From Planctomycetota bacterium (lineage in GTDB: Bacteria; Planctomycetota; UBA1135; UBA2386), in NCBI GenBank assembly GCA_023433825.1, contig JAEYTU010000309.1:1-5965 (forward strand): a stretch of DNA of 5,965 nt. Reading direction: 5' to 3'. Within the stretch, counting starts at the first letter, position 1. Every line of letters starts with the position of its first letter. A program made the translations under genes and the position numbers. This document shows positions 1 to 5,023 of the stretch, piece by piece. The notes under the pieces were generated by a model that was not told the DNA's origin, made no database searches, and saw only the letters and a program-made list of their open reading frames with translations.

Positions 1-1
1 C

Positions 2-337
2 GACGCCGAGCGCACGCGCCAGGCTTCGATGGCGTTCCTCTATGGATCACGCGAGCTCGGGGACGTCGGCCAGGACGGGACCGTCGAAGTCGTCGACGTC
101 GCACCGCACACGGTGCTGACGATCGGCTCGCGCGGCTTCGACCGGCCGGATCGCATCGCCGCGCTGCGCGCGCGACTCGAGGCGTGGCTCGCGAATCACC
201 CCGAATGGGTGGCCACCGGCGAGATGCGGACGATGGGCTACAACAGCCCGTCGGTGCGCGGCGAGCGCCGCTACTTCGAAGTGCAGATCCCCGTGCAACC
301 GCGCGCGGCGGCGCCGAAGGAACGGCAGTCGATGTGA
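2..337 (+). CDS. SOUL-family heme-binding-like protein, 3' part (5' end outside the window)
   Basis: The reading frame is open from the left edge (first full codon at 2) and ends with TGA at 335-337, so about 111 C-terminal residues are visible. The sequence resembles the C-terminal half of SOUL/HBP proteins. A strand reading VEVVDVAPHTVLTIGSRGF corresponds to the family's 'tvAvirfsG' segment. It is followed by a helix (IAALRARLEAWLANH), and then by GYNSP and RRYFEVQIPV, matching the family's 'YnpP ... RrNEv.ipl' ending. SOUL proteins are usually about 170-200 residues, so the ATG at 29 is probably internal and the true start lies upstream. SOUL proteins bind heme or other tetrapyrroles in some members, but bacterial ones are mostly uncharacterised, so heme binding here is inference. 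A short Ala/Arg-rich tail follows the domain. The gene converges on the radical SAM gene with 16 bp between the two stop codons. Confidence 0.75.
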   Translation, partial: DAERTRQASMAFLYGSRELGDVGQDGTVEVVDVAPHTVLTIGSRGFDRPDRIAALRARLEAWLANHPEWVATGEMRTMGYNSPSVRGERRYFEVQIPVQPRAAAPKERQSM

Positions 338-345
338 ACTCCGGC

Positions 346-374
346 CGTCGCGGTCACGTCCCCCCGCCGCGACG
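346..374. terminator. Candidate bidirectional terminator hairpin between convergent genes
   Basis: Perfect 8-bp inverted repeat: CGTCGCGG (346-353) and CCGCGACG (367-374) around a 13-nt loop. It lies 9 bp beyond the stop of the SOUL gene and spans the TGA (354-356) of the convergent radical SAM gene. CCGG at 341-344 and 381-384 could extend the stem after an internal loop. No T-tract follows on either strand, so this would be an unconventional intrinsic terminator or an mRNA 3'-end stabiliser. In DNA this GC-rich, chance inverted repeats are common; the placement is the main argument. Confidence 0.4.
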
Positions 375-1664
375 CGCCGACCGGAACCGCGCCCGTCGCT
401 CTGCGACCGCGTCCGTCGCATACAGCTCGGCGATCATCCGGCGCAATCCAGCGCGCAGTTCCTCGACACCGACACCGCGCGGCTCGAAGACGACGTCGAA
501 CAGCGTGCACCGCTCCCACGCCTGCGGCGCGAGAAGGCGACCTTCGCGGGTGAGGCGTTCGTGCAGCGGTGTCCCGGGGAACGGCGTCTGCACCGTGATC
601 TGCACCTCGTGCAATCCACTGTCACGGACGAAGTCGAGCGTTGCGTCGAACTGATCGGAACCCGCGCCGTCGAGCCCGAGGACGAAGCAGCCGTTGACGG
701 CGATGCCGTTCCGCTGGATCCGTTCGATCGCGTCCAGATACCGACCGGCGCGGGTCGCCTTCCAGTCGCGCACTCGCTCGACGCCGGCGAGCGGTCCGGC
801 GCTCGGGCTCTCGAGGCCGACCAGCACCTGCACACAACCGGCGTCGGCCGCGCGCCGGACGAGATCCTCGTCGTCGGCGAACGACACGTCGGTCTCGGTG
901 AACCACCGCAGCCCGGTCGGCGCGAGCGCATCGCACAGCCGGCGGCCGTGTTCCCGGCTCGCGAACGTGTTGTCGTCGGCCAGTTCGAGGAACGGCCGTG
1001 ACGCGAGGTCGCGGATCGCGCGCACCTCGTCGGCGACCTTCGCAATCGGCTTGAGGCGCAGTCCGGGCCGGAGTCGGATCGACGACGCGCAGAACTCGCA
1101 GTCCCACGGACAACCGCGCTGCGTCTGCACCGTGTAGCGATCGACCGTGCGTCCGCGCAGCAGTTGGAATCGCGGCATCGGTGCGTCGGCGAGGTCGAAG
1201 GCGAGCGCCCGGCCGTCGTAGCGCGGGCGCAGCGCACCATTGCGCAGGTCCGCGAGCAACGTCGGCCAGACCGGCTCGGCTTCCCCGACGACGATGCTGT
1301 CGGCGTGGGCGGCGGCTTCGTCGGGACACGCCGTCACGTGCAATCCACCGAGCACGACCGTGATCCCGGCGGAGCGACAGCGATCGGCGAGTTCGTAGGC
1401 GGCGCCGATGCGCGCCGTGAAACTCGACAACGCGACGACGTCGAACCCGGCGAGCGGACCGAGACCCTCTGGCAGCGCATCGATCTCGACGTAGTCGACG
1501 TCGACGTCGTCCGGCGTCATTCCGGCCAGCGTCAGCAACCCGAGGCTCGGCAATGCAGCGATCGTGCGGCCCCGTTCGACGAAGCCGGGCAATGTCAGTC
1601 CGAGCGCGAGCAGTTCCGGATCGTGGACGCGAACACCCGACAGCGCGACGAAGGCGAGCTTCAC
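354..1664 (-). CDS. B12-binding-domain radical SAM protein (COG1032-like), 436 aa
   Basis: Residues about 1-145 form a cobalamin-binding-like Rossmann domain: MKLAFVALSG at the start, PSLGLLTLAG at 39-48, VVALSSFTARIGAAYELADRC at 76-96 in part, VVLGGLHVTACPDE at 103-116, and VVGEAEPVWPTLLADL at 125-140. No DxHxxG motif is visible, so any cobalamin would bind base-off without the usual His ligand. Residues about 175-370 are the radical SAM barrel. The [4Fe-4S] motif is CPWDCEFC, with Cys185, Cys189 and Cys192. LELADDN at 226-232 matches the family's 'ffvDDN', and LVGLESP at 281-287 and GCFVLGLDG at 325-333 are typical of this branch. The C-terminal part (VVFEPRGVGVEELRAGLRRM) resembles the end of HpnP-like proteins. 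Such enzymes perform methylations or rearrangements on hydrophobic or polyketide-like substrates, but the substrate here is unknown. The start is GTG at 1664-1662, chosen because the domain begins there; it overlaps the TGA of the upstream membrane gene (GTGA). No Shine-Dalgarno is visible, which fits translational coupling. Confidence 0.9.
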   Translation of the reverse strand: MKLAFVALSGVRVHDPELLALGLTLPGFVERGRTIAALPSLGLLTLAGMTPDDVDVDYVEIDALPEGLGPLAGFDVVALSSFTARIGAAYELADRCRSAGITVVLGGLHVTACPDEAAAHADSIVVGEAEPVWPTLLADLRNGALRPRYDGRALAFDLADAPMPRFQLLRGRTVDRYTVQTQRGCPWDCEFCASSIRLRPGLRLKPIAKVADEVRAIRDLASRPFLELADDNTFASREHGRRLCDALAPTGLRWFTETDVSFADDEDLVRRAADAGCVQVLVGLESPSAGPLAGVERVRDWKATRAGRYLDAIERIQRNGIAVNGCFVLGLDGAGSDQFDATLDFVRDSGLHEVQITVQTPFPGTPLHERLTREGRLLAPQAWERCTLFDVVFEPRGVGVEELRAGLRRMIAELYATDAVAERRARFRSARRGGGT

Positions 1665-2401
1665 TGCGACGGCGGGGGGTCTTCGGCGGCGGCGTCGGCA
1701 TTGGCGGCGGCGTCGGCGGCGGCCTTGCGGGCGTTCGCTCGTTTGTCGATCGCAAACGCATACGCCAGCAACAGCGGCACGACGGCAATCACCGAACCGA
1801 CGGTGAGGACGATGACGAGCTGATACGCGGCGTCGTGCGGAGTCGCACCACCACCCGACGACATCAAATTGAATGTCGCGTGCTCGAGATTCAGCGCCGT
1901 CAATGCGACGACGATTGCCGTCAACGGCAGGAACGCCGTCACGAGCGACGTCTTCTCGCCGAGCCCGCAGACGACGTGGAGATGTCGCACCAGCAGCGCG
2001 ACGCGCCACGCCGCGACGATCGTCAGGAACACTGCGTTCGCAGCCGCGGCCAATTCCACCGTCATGAATCTCTCGACCGGCACCGCATAGAGCCACGCGA
2101 GCGGCGACGTCATCGCCACGAACAGCAGCACGTCGGAGAAGCGCCACGCGCGTGGTTTCAGCGGCAGCCCGACGATCCACAGCAGGGACGTGAACACGAA
2201 CACGTACGCCACGGACCCGAGACCGAGCGACTGGACGACATGCGGCTTCTCGTGATCCCAGTACCGGCCGAGCCCCGCGATCCACGTCGCGACGAGCGCG
2301 AAGCCGAGGAACGCGGTGCGTTCGGTCGCCGCAATCGGCGCGCTGCGAAACGTCAGGAAGCGCCACTGCGTGGCGACATAGCGGACGAGGGTCGCCGTCA
2401 T
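1661..2401 (-). CDS. Polytopic membrane protein of unrecognised family, 246 aa, about 6 TM helices
   Basis: I do not recognise a named family. Hydrophobic segments suited to membrane spans lie at about residues 29-47, 58-81, 88-109, 119-143, 153-172 and 192-219. The short N-terminus is basic and aromatic (RYVATQWRF). Between helices 1 and 2 is GLGRYWDHEKPH (43-54), whose polar and aromatic residues at a membrane edge look like a conserved or functional motif. Others stand out: PVERF (108-112) and RVALLVRHLHVV (133-144), which carries Arg and His inside or beside a helix. The C-terminus (220-246) is a soluble Ala/Asp-rich tail with a 6-residue repeat ending DPPPSQ. ATG 2401-2399 lies 24 bp after the stop of the SRPBCC gene. 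The TGA at 1663-1661 overlaps the GTG of the radical SAM gene. The role is unknown; an anchor or transporter for the radical SAM product is inference only. Confidence 0.85.
   Translation of the reverse strand: MTATLVRYVATQWRFLTFRSAPIAATERTAFLGFALVATWIAGLGRYWDHEKPHVVQSLGLGSVAYVFVFTSLLWIVGLPLKPRAWRFSDVLLFVAMTSPLAWLYAVPVERFMTVELAAAANAVFLTIVAAWRVALLVRHLHVVCGLGEKTSLVTAFLPLTAIVVALTALNLEHATFNLMSSGGGATPHDAAYQLVIVLTVGSVIAVVPLLLAYAFAIDKRANARKAAADAAANADAAAEDPPPSQ
1685..1717. repeat. Two-copy 15-bp direct repeat encoding the Ala-rich tail
   Basis: GGCGGCGGCGTCGGC occurs at 1685-1699 and again at 1703-1717, an 18-bp period. It lies inside the 3' end of the membrane-protein gene and encodes the ADAAAN/ADAAAE pattern of its cytosolic tail. 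It is probably slippage-type low-complexity coding DNA rather than a mobile or regulatory repeat. Being in frame (18 bp = 6 codons), copy-number changes would lengthen the tail without breaking the frame. Confidence 0.6.
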
Positions 2402-2433
2402 CGGCGTTCGCGGTCGCGTTCGTGGTCAGACAT
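2398..2433 (-). other. Possible 11-codon coupling ORF bridging two genes
   Basis: On the minus strand an ATG at 2433-2431 overlaps the last codons of the SRPBCC gene (its TGA is 2428-2426). It opens an 11-residue frame, MSDHERDRERR, whose TGA (2400-2398) overlaps the ATG of the membrane gene as ATGA. The peptide is highly charged and has no recognisable domain. It could let terminating ribosomes pass from one gene to the next across the 24-bp gap, but in a GC-rich sequence this can easily be chance. There is no Shine-Dalgarno ahead of it. Confidence 0.15.
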
Positions 2434-2878
2434 CGAGCCGGACCTCGTACGGAACCGTCTCGCCGTGCTCCAGATGCCGGCGCAGGATCCGCAGGTACAT
2501 CGCCCAGCAATGGTTCGAGGTTCGACAGTGGTCGTTCGCCGTCGGCCAGCCGGTGTGCGCGAATCGGAGGCGCGTGTGGCCGTCGGATGCGACGCCACCG
2601 GCGGGAGCACCGTCGAGCCGGAATCCGACGCGCGTGCCGAGCCAGTCACCGTCGGCGCGTGTCATCCGAAGTTCGAACGTCGAGTCCGGCTCGCACGCCG
2701 TCACGACCGCGCGCCAGTCGTACTCCGGTCCGAACCAAAGCTCGTACTCGGCGCCGAGTCGCGGCGCGCCGCGTGCGCGCTTCGTCCACCACGTGTCGAG
2801 CCCCGCAGGAGTGCTGATGGCCGCGAAGACCACGCCGCGCGGGGCGCGGATCGGGAGGTCGTGAAGGATGTCGGCCAT
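2426..2878 (-). CDS. SRPBCC / AHSA1-like (START-Bet v1 fold) protein, 150 aa
   Basis: The protein matches the general pattern of the AHSA1/SRPBCC superfamily, small helix-grip proteins with a hydrophobic cavity. An N-terminal strand-helix reads ILHDLPIRAPRGVVFAAIST, followed by the characteristic LDTWWTKRA (28-36). Next come the strands YELWFGPEYDWRAVVTACEP (45-64) and LGTRVGFRLDG (80-90), then TRLRFAHTGWP (102-112). The C-terminal helix WAMYLRILRRHLEHGET (125-141) is diagnostic. At 150 aa the length is normal for the family. Members bind lipids, polyketides or other hydrophobic ligands, and some act as cyclases or hydrolases. Here no ligand or catalytic residue can be assigned; His118, His123 and Cys119/Cys124 near the cavity side are candidates only. 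The start is ATG 2878-2876, chosen because the fold begins there and upstream in-frame sequence is non-homologous. No Shine-Dalgarno is seen. It is the first gene of the minus-strand cluster and divergent from the 2959 methyltransferase. Confidence 0.82.
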   Translation of the reverse strand: MADILHDLPIRAPRGVVFAAISTPAGLDTWWTKRARGAPRLGAEYELWFGPEYDWRAVVTACEPDSTFELRMTRADGDWLGTRVGFRLDGAPAGGVASDGHTRLRFAHTGWPTANDHCRTSNHCWAMYLRILRRHLEHGETVPYEVRLDV

Positions 2879-2958
2879 GGACGTTCGTCGATTCGGTCGG
2901 CCCAGCAACGTCGTGCTCGTCGTTCGCACCGTCAACCGGTAGGACGTCCGCACCCACG
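2879..2958. promoter_or_regulatory. 80-bp divergent promoter region (SRPBCC cluster / methyltransferase)
   Basis: This stretch lies between two divergent start codons, so it must hold the promoters of both units unless transcription reads through. On the minus strand a TTGACG (2935-2930) is a fair -35 hexamer, but the hexamer 17 bp further on (GACGTT) is a poor -10. On the plus strand no convincing -35/-10 pair is visible. GGACGTCC (2942-2949) is a perfect 8-bp palindrome 9 bp before the methyltransferase ATG, and half of it (GGACGT, 2879-2884) recurs beside the SRPBCC start, so an operator is possible. AGGA (2941-2944) is the only Shine-Dalgarno-like string for the plus gene, and its 14-nt spacing is long. 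Confidence 0.45.
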
Positions 2959-4065
2959 ATGCCCGACACACCGAGACCCAGGAACGCCTCGCTCCCTCCC
3001 GCCGACCCGCTCGCGACGATCGCATTCGCCGCGCGCATGTTGTCGTTCCTGAACGGCGGCGCCGCGATGCTGATGACGTCGATCGGGCACCGCACCGGAT
3101 TGTTCGACGCGATGGCGGACGGCGCGGCACTGACCCCGGCGGCGCTCGCCGCGCGCGCGCACCTGCACGAGCGCTACGTCCGCGAATGGCTGGGCGCGAT
3201 GACGACGTCGGGCATCGTCGTGCACGACGCGACGAACGGCACCTACACGCTCCCGGCTGCGCACGCGGCCTGCCTGACGCGTGCGGCCTTGCCGACGAAC
3301 ATCGCCGCGACCGCCCAGTGGATCGGCGTTCTCGGGTCGGTCGAGGACCGGATCGTCGACTGCTTCCGCAACGGCGGCGGCGTCGGCTACGACGCGTTCA
3401 CGCGCTTTCACGAGGTCATGGCCGAGGAGAGCGCGCAGACGACGGTCGCCGGTCTCGAGCCACACATCCTCCCGCTCGTCGACGGCCTCGTCGCCGAACT
3501 CGAACGCGGAATCGACGTCCTCGACGTCGGCTGCGGCCGCGGGCGCGCGCTGTCGTGGCTCGCGCAGCGGTTCCCGCGCAGTCGCTTCACCGGCTACGAC
3601 CTCGGCGTCGATGCGATCGCCGACGCGAGAACGCGCGCGACGCGCGCCGGTCTCGCGAACGTCACGTTCACGGCCCGCGACGTCGCCGACCTCGACGACC
3701 GCGCGCGCTTCGACCTCGTCTGCGCGTTCGACGCGATCCACGATCAGGCGCGCCCAGCCGACGTGCTCGCCGGCATCGCGCGCGCGCTGCGGCCGGGTGG
3801 CACGTTCCTGATGCAGGAGATCCGCGCGTCGAGCCACGTCCACGAGAACGTCGAGTCGCCGCTGAGCCCGTTCGTCTACACGATCTCGTGCATGCACTGC
3901 ATGACCGTGTCGCTCGCGCAGGGCGGCGCGGGCCTCGGCGCCGCATGGGGCCATCAGCTCGCCGAACGAATGCTGCGCGACGCCGGCTTCGCGCACATCA
4001 CGCGCCACGCGCTGCCGCACGACATCCTGAACGACTACTGGATCGCGCGCGCCGACGCTGGATGA
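2959..4065 (+). CDS. Class I SAM-dependent methyltransferase with N-terminal winged helix (Rv2258c-like), 368 aa
   Basis: Residues about 20-105 form a winged-helix-like domain: GHRTGLFDAMADG at 43-55, TPAALAARAHLHERYVREWLGAM at 59-81 in part, and a wing at about 85-100 with GTYTLPAAH. The domain matches the N-terminal region of Rv2258c-type methyltransferases; in that family it mainly shapes the dimer and active site, and DNA binding is not implied. The Rossmann methyltransferase domain spans about 165-365. Motif I is VLDVGCGRGRALSWLA (187-202). The ribose-binding acid after beta-2 is Asp214 in TGYDLG. FDLVCAFDAIHDQ (251-263) is the beta-4 motif, and ALRPGGTFLMQEI (276-288) is the following strand. 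The substrate is unknown, probably a small molecule. CMHCMTVSLAQGG (311-323) sits where family members shape the substrate pocket. The gene begins with ATG and is divergent from the SRPBCC cluster. Its stop lies 12 bp from the stop of the convergent second methyltransferase. Confidence 0.9.
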   Translation: MPDTPRPRNASLPPADPLATIAFAARMLSFLNGGAAMLMTSIGHRTGLFDAMADGAALTPAALAARAHLHERYVREWLGAMTTSGIVVHDATNGTYTLPAAHAACLTRAALPTNIAATAQWIGVLGSVEDRIVDCFRNGGGVGYDAFTRFHEVMAEESAQTTVAGLEPHILPLVDGLVAELERGIDVLDVGCGRGRALSWLAQRFPRSRFTGYDLGVDAIADARTRATRAGLANVTFTARDVADLDDRARFDLVCAFDAIHDQARPADVLAGIARALRPGGTFLMQEIRASSHVHENVESPLSPFVYTISCMHCMTVSLAQGGAGLGAAWGHQLAERMLRDAGFAHITRHALPHDILNDYWIARADAG

Positions 4066-4067
4066 GT

Positions 4068-4089
4068 CGGTCGGCGACTACGCCGGCCG
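4068..4089 (+). terminator. Strong hairpin directly after the Rv2258c-like methyltransferase stop
   Basis: CGGTCGGCG (4068-4076) pairs with CGCCGGCCG (4081-4089) in a 9-bp stem with one G-U pair and an ACTA tetraloop. It begins 3 nt after the TGA (4063-4065). The loop carries the complement of the opposing gene's TAG stop (4080-4078). On the plus-strand transcript the stem is continuous; on the minus strand the G-U becomes an A-C mismatch, so it should favour ending the plus-strand RNA. There is no T-run, so it is not a classical intrinsic terminator. An alternative 7-bp pairing, CGCCGAC (4050-4056) with GTCGGCG (4070-4076), competes with it. Confidence 0.45.
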
Positions 4090-4767
4090 CTTGCGGATCT
4101 CGACGTCGACCCATTCACCATCGGTCCGCGCCTTCACCGTGCACTGCGAGCCGAGTTGCTCGCCCATGTCGACGCGCATGGCCGAGTTCCAGACCAGGAA
4201 GCGACCGTTCTCTTCCTTGAAGTTCCACTGGTGCAGGCCGTGGTAGTGCTCGTGCTCGCCCTCGTTGATGCGGTGCCGCAGCCAAAGGAACCCGTTCGGC
4301 TTCGTGACCGCGACCATCTGCTCGATCGCGCTGACTGGGTCGTAGCTGTGGTCCAACGAGTTGATCGCGACGGCGACGTGAAACCGATTCGGACCGAAGC
4401 GCTCGAGCAGTTCTTCACCGTTGCATCGCTGCGGCGGCGTCGGCGGGGTCACGCCCGCTTCGCGGAACAGCTTCATGTAGTGATCGGCGAGCGGATCGAC
4501 CGCCGTGACGTTGACGGTCCGACCTGGCCAATGGCGCCCGATCAGCGTCAATGGCCCACAGCCGACATCCAGCGCCTCGACTGGCTCGTCGGGGCGTGCC
4601 GTGACGACGTCGCGCAGATTGCCAGGGAACGGGCAGTTGGGGTCCATGCGACCCGTGTAGACGTCCGGCCACTCGCCGCCGCGCTTCATGATGAAGTCGC
4701 GCCAGAACGAGATCTCGCTGTCGATGTTGGCTTCCCAGACGTCCTTCCGAGTGTTCCCGTCATTCAT
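4078..4767 (-). CDS. Class I SAM-dependent methyltransferase, 229 aa (GLHQWNF-type)
   Basis: The N-terminal region reads VWEANIDSEISFWRDFIMKR (10-29), then GGEWPDVYTGRMDPNCPFP (30-48). This acidic/aromatic lead-in resembles methyltransferases often found in polysaccharide or glycan gene clusters. The methyltransferase core follows: motif I ALDVGCGPL (65-73), the beta-2 acid Asp91 in TAVDPLADHY, VAVAINSLDHSYDP (131-144) as the beta-4 motif, and VTKPNGFLWLRHR (154-166). A His-rich element, HEHYHGLHQWNF (172-183), corresponds to a 'NE..e.Y.GLHqWNf' signature I associate with that group from memory. The substrate is not determinable. ATG 4767-4765 is chosen because the fold begins there; the frame stays open to about 5058 but that extension has non-protein-like composition. 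No Shine-Dalgarno is visible. GC averaged over five sampled lines is about 62%, against about 73% in the neighbouring methyltransferase, which hints at a different origin or selection. The stop is TAG at 4080-4078. Confidence 0.88.
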   Translation of the reverse strand: MNDGNTRKDVWEANIDSEISFWRDFIMKRGGEWPDVYTGRMDPNCPFPGNLRDVVTARPDEPVEALDVGCGPLTLIGRHWPGRTVNVTAVDPLADHYMKLFREAGVTPPTPPQRCNGEELLERFGPNRFHVAVAINSLDHSYDPVSAIEQMVAVTKPNGFLWLRHRINEGEHEHYHGLHQWNFKEENGRFLVWNSAMRVDMGEQLGSQCTVKARTDGEWVDVEIRKRPA

Positions 4768-4802
4768 CGCACCAGCGAAACCAGGTGCGCAACTTCGGTC
4801 AA
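4768..4802 (-). promoter_or_regulatory. Inverted repeat and -35-like box abutting the methyltransferase start
   Basis: CGCACC (4768-4773) and GGTGCG (4784-4789) form a perfect 6-bp inverted repeat around 10 nt, directly touching the ATG at 4767. Just upstream on the minus strand is TTGACC (4802-4797), a 5/6 match to TTGACA. A 17-bp spacer leads to TTCGCT (4779-4774), a poor -10. If this promoter is real, transcription would start at or beside the ATG, giving a leaderless mRNA, consistent with no Shine-Dalgarno. The repeat would then overlap the -10 and act as an operator. Confidence 0.25.
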
Positions 4803-5005
4803 GGGGCGTGCGCACGGCGTGAGCTTCGGCGCGGGACTCGTGGCCGTCGCTCCGATGGTTCGTCACGCAACGGCGCGACCGGGCGGTTGCCGTCGACCGT
4901 GCGCGAGCTCGGTTCGAAGACCTGGTGTACCTGTGCCGGGCCCGCTCGCGTCCTCGCCCGTTGCGCTGCCGATCCCGAACTTCGGTGCAGCATTCCGTGC
5001 CACTT

Positions 5006-5012
5006 GGGTGGA
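5006..5012 (+). promoter_or_regulatory. Shine-Dalgarno-like site of the sigma factor gene
   Basis: GGGTGGA lies 11 nt before the ATG at 5024 and is the only purine-rich string upstream of that start. It supports 5024 over the in-frame GTG at 4997, which would add nine residues without family resemblance. Confidence 0.35.
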
Positions 5013-5023
5013 ATGCGCCCTGC

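Larger units (their letters stand above)
4768..5023. other. 256-bp divergent intergenic region (methyltransferase / sigma factor)
   Basis: No credible gene is seen on either strand. Frames that cross it are Arg/Ser/Pro-rich and lack domains. It must contain start signals for both flanking genes. AACTTCGGT is present twice in direct orientation, at 4791-4799 (24 bp before the methyltransferase ATG on the opposite strand) and 4978-4986 (38 bp before the sigma ATG). With the preceding G the second copy is GAACTT, similar to the GAAC core of ECF -35 elements, and CGTG (4996-4999) lies 13 bp further on. This is suggestive of autoregulation but not convincing. No tRNA, small RNA or transposon end was recognised. 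Confidence 0.6.

Noticed and set aside
29..337. ATG at 29 as the true start of the SOUL-like gene
   Set aside because: The frame is open from the window edge and the visible part covers only about half of a SOUL domain, so the start is almost certainly upstream.
1685..1717. GC-rich tandem repeat as a possible repeat array or mobile-element end
   Set aside because: There are only two copies, in frame, inside coding sequence, and they explain the Ala-rich tail. No inverted ends or target duplications are seen.
354..2510. A single 718-residue open frame on the minus strand covering the radical SAM gene
   Set aside because: Only the part from 1664 down has domain character. The upstream half is an Arg-rich shadow of the membrane gene in another frame, kept open by high GC.
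1553..3052. A 499-residue open frame on the plus strand
   Set aside because: It is Arg/Gln/His-rich without domains and antisense to three well-supported minus-strand genes.
2932..4020. A 362-residue open frame on the minus strand
   Set aside because: It is antisense to the winged-helix methyltransferase, whose motifs are unambiguous, and is itself Arg-rich and domain-free.
4867..4890. GCAAC / GTTGC inverted repeat in the intergenic region
   Set aside because: It has only five base pairs and a 14-nt loop, which is expected by chance at this GC content.
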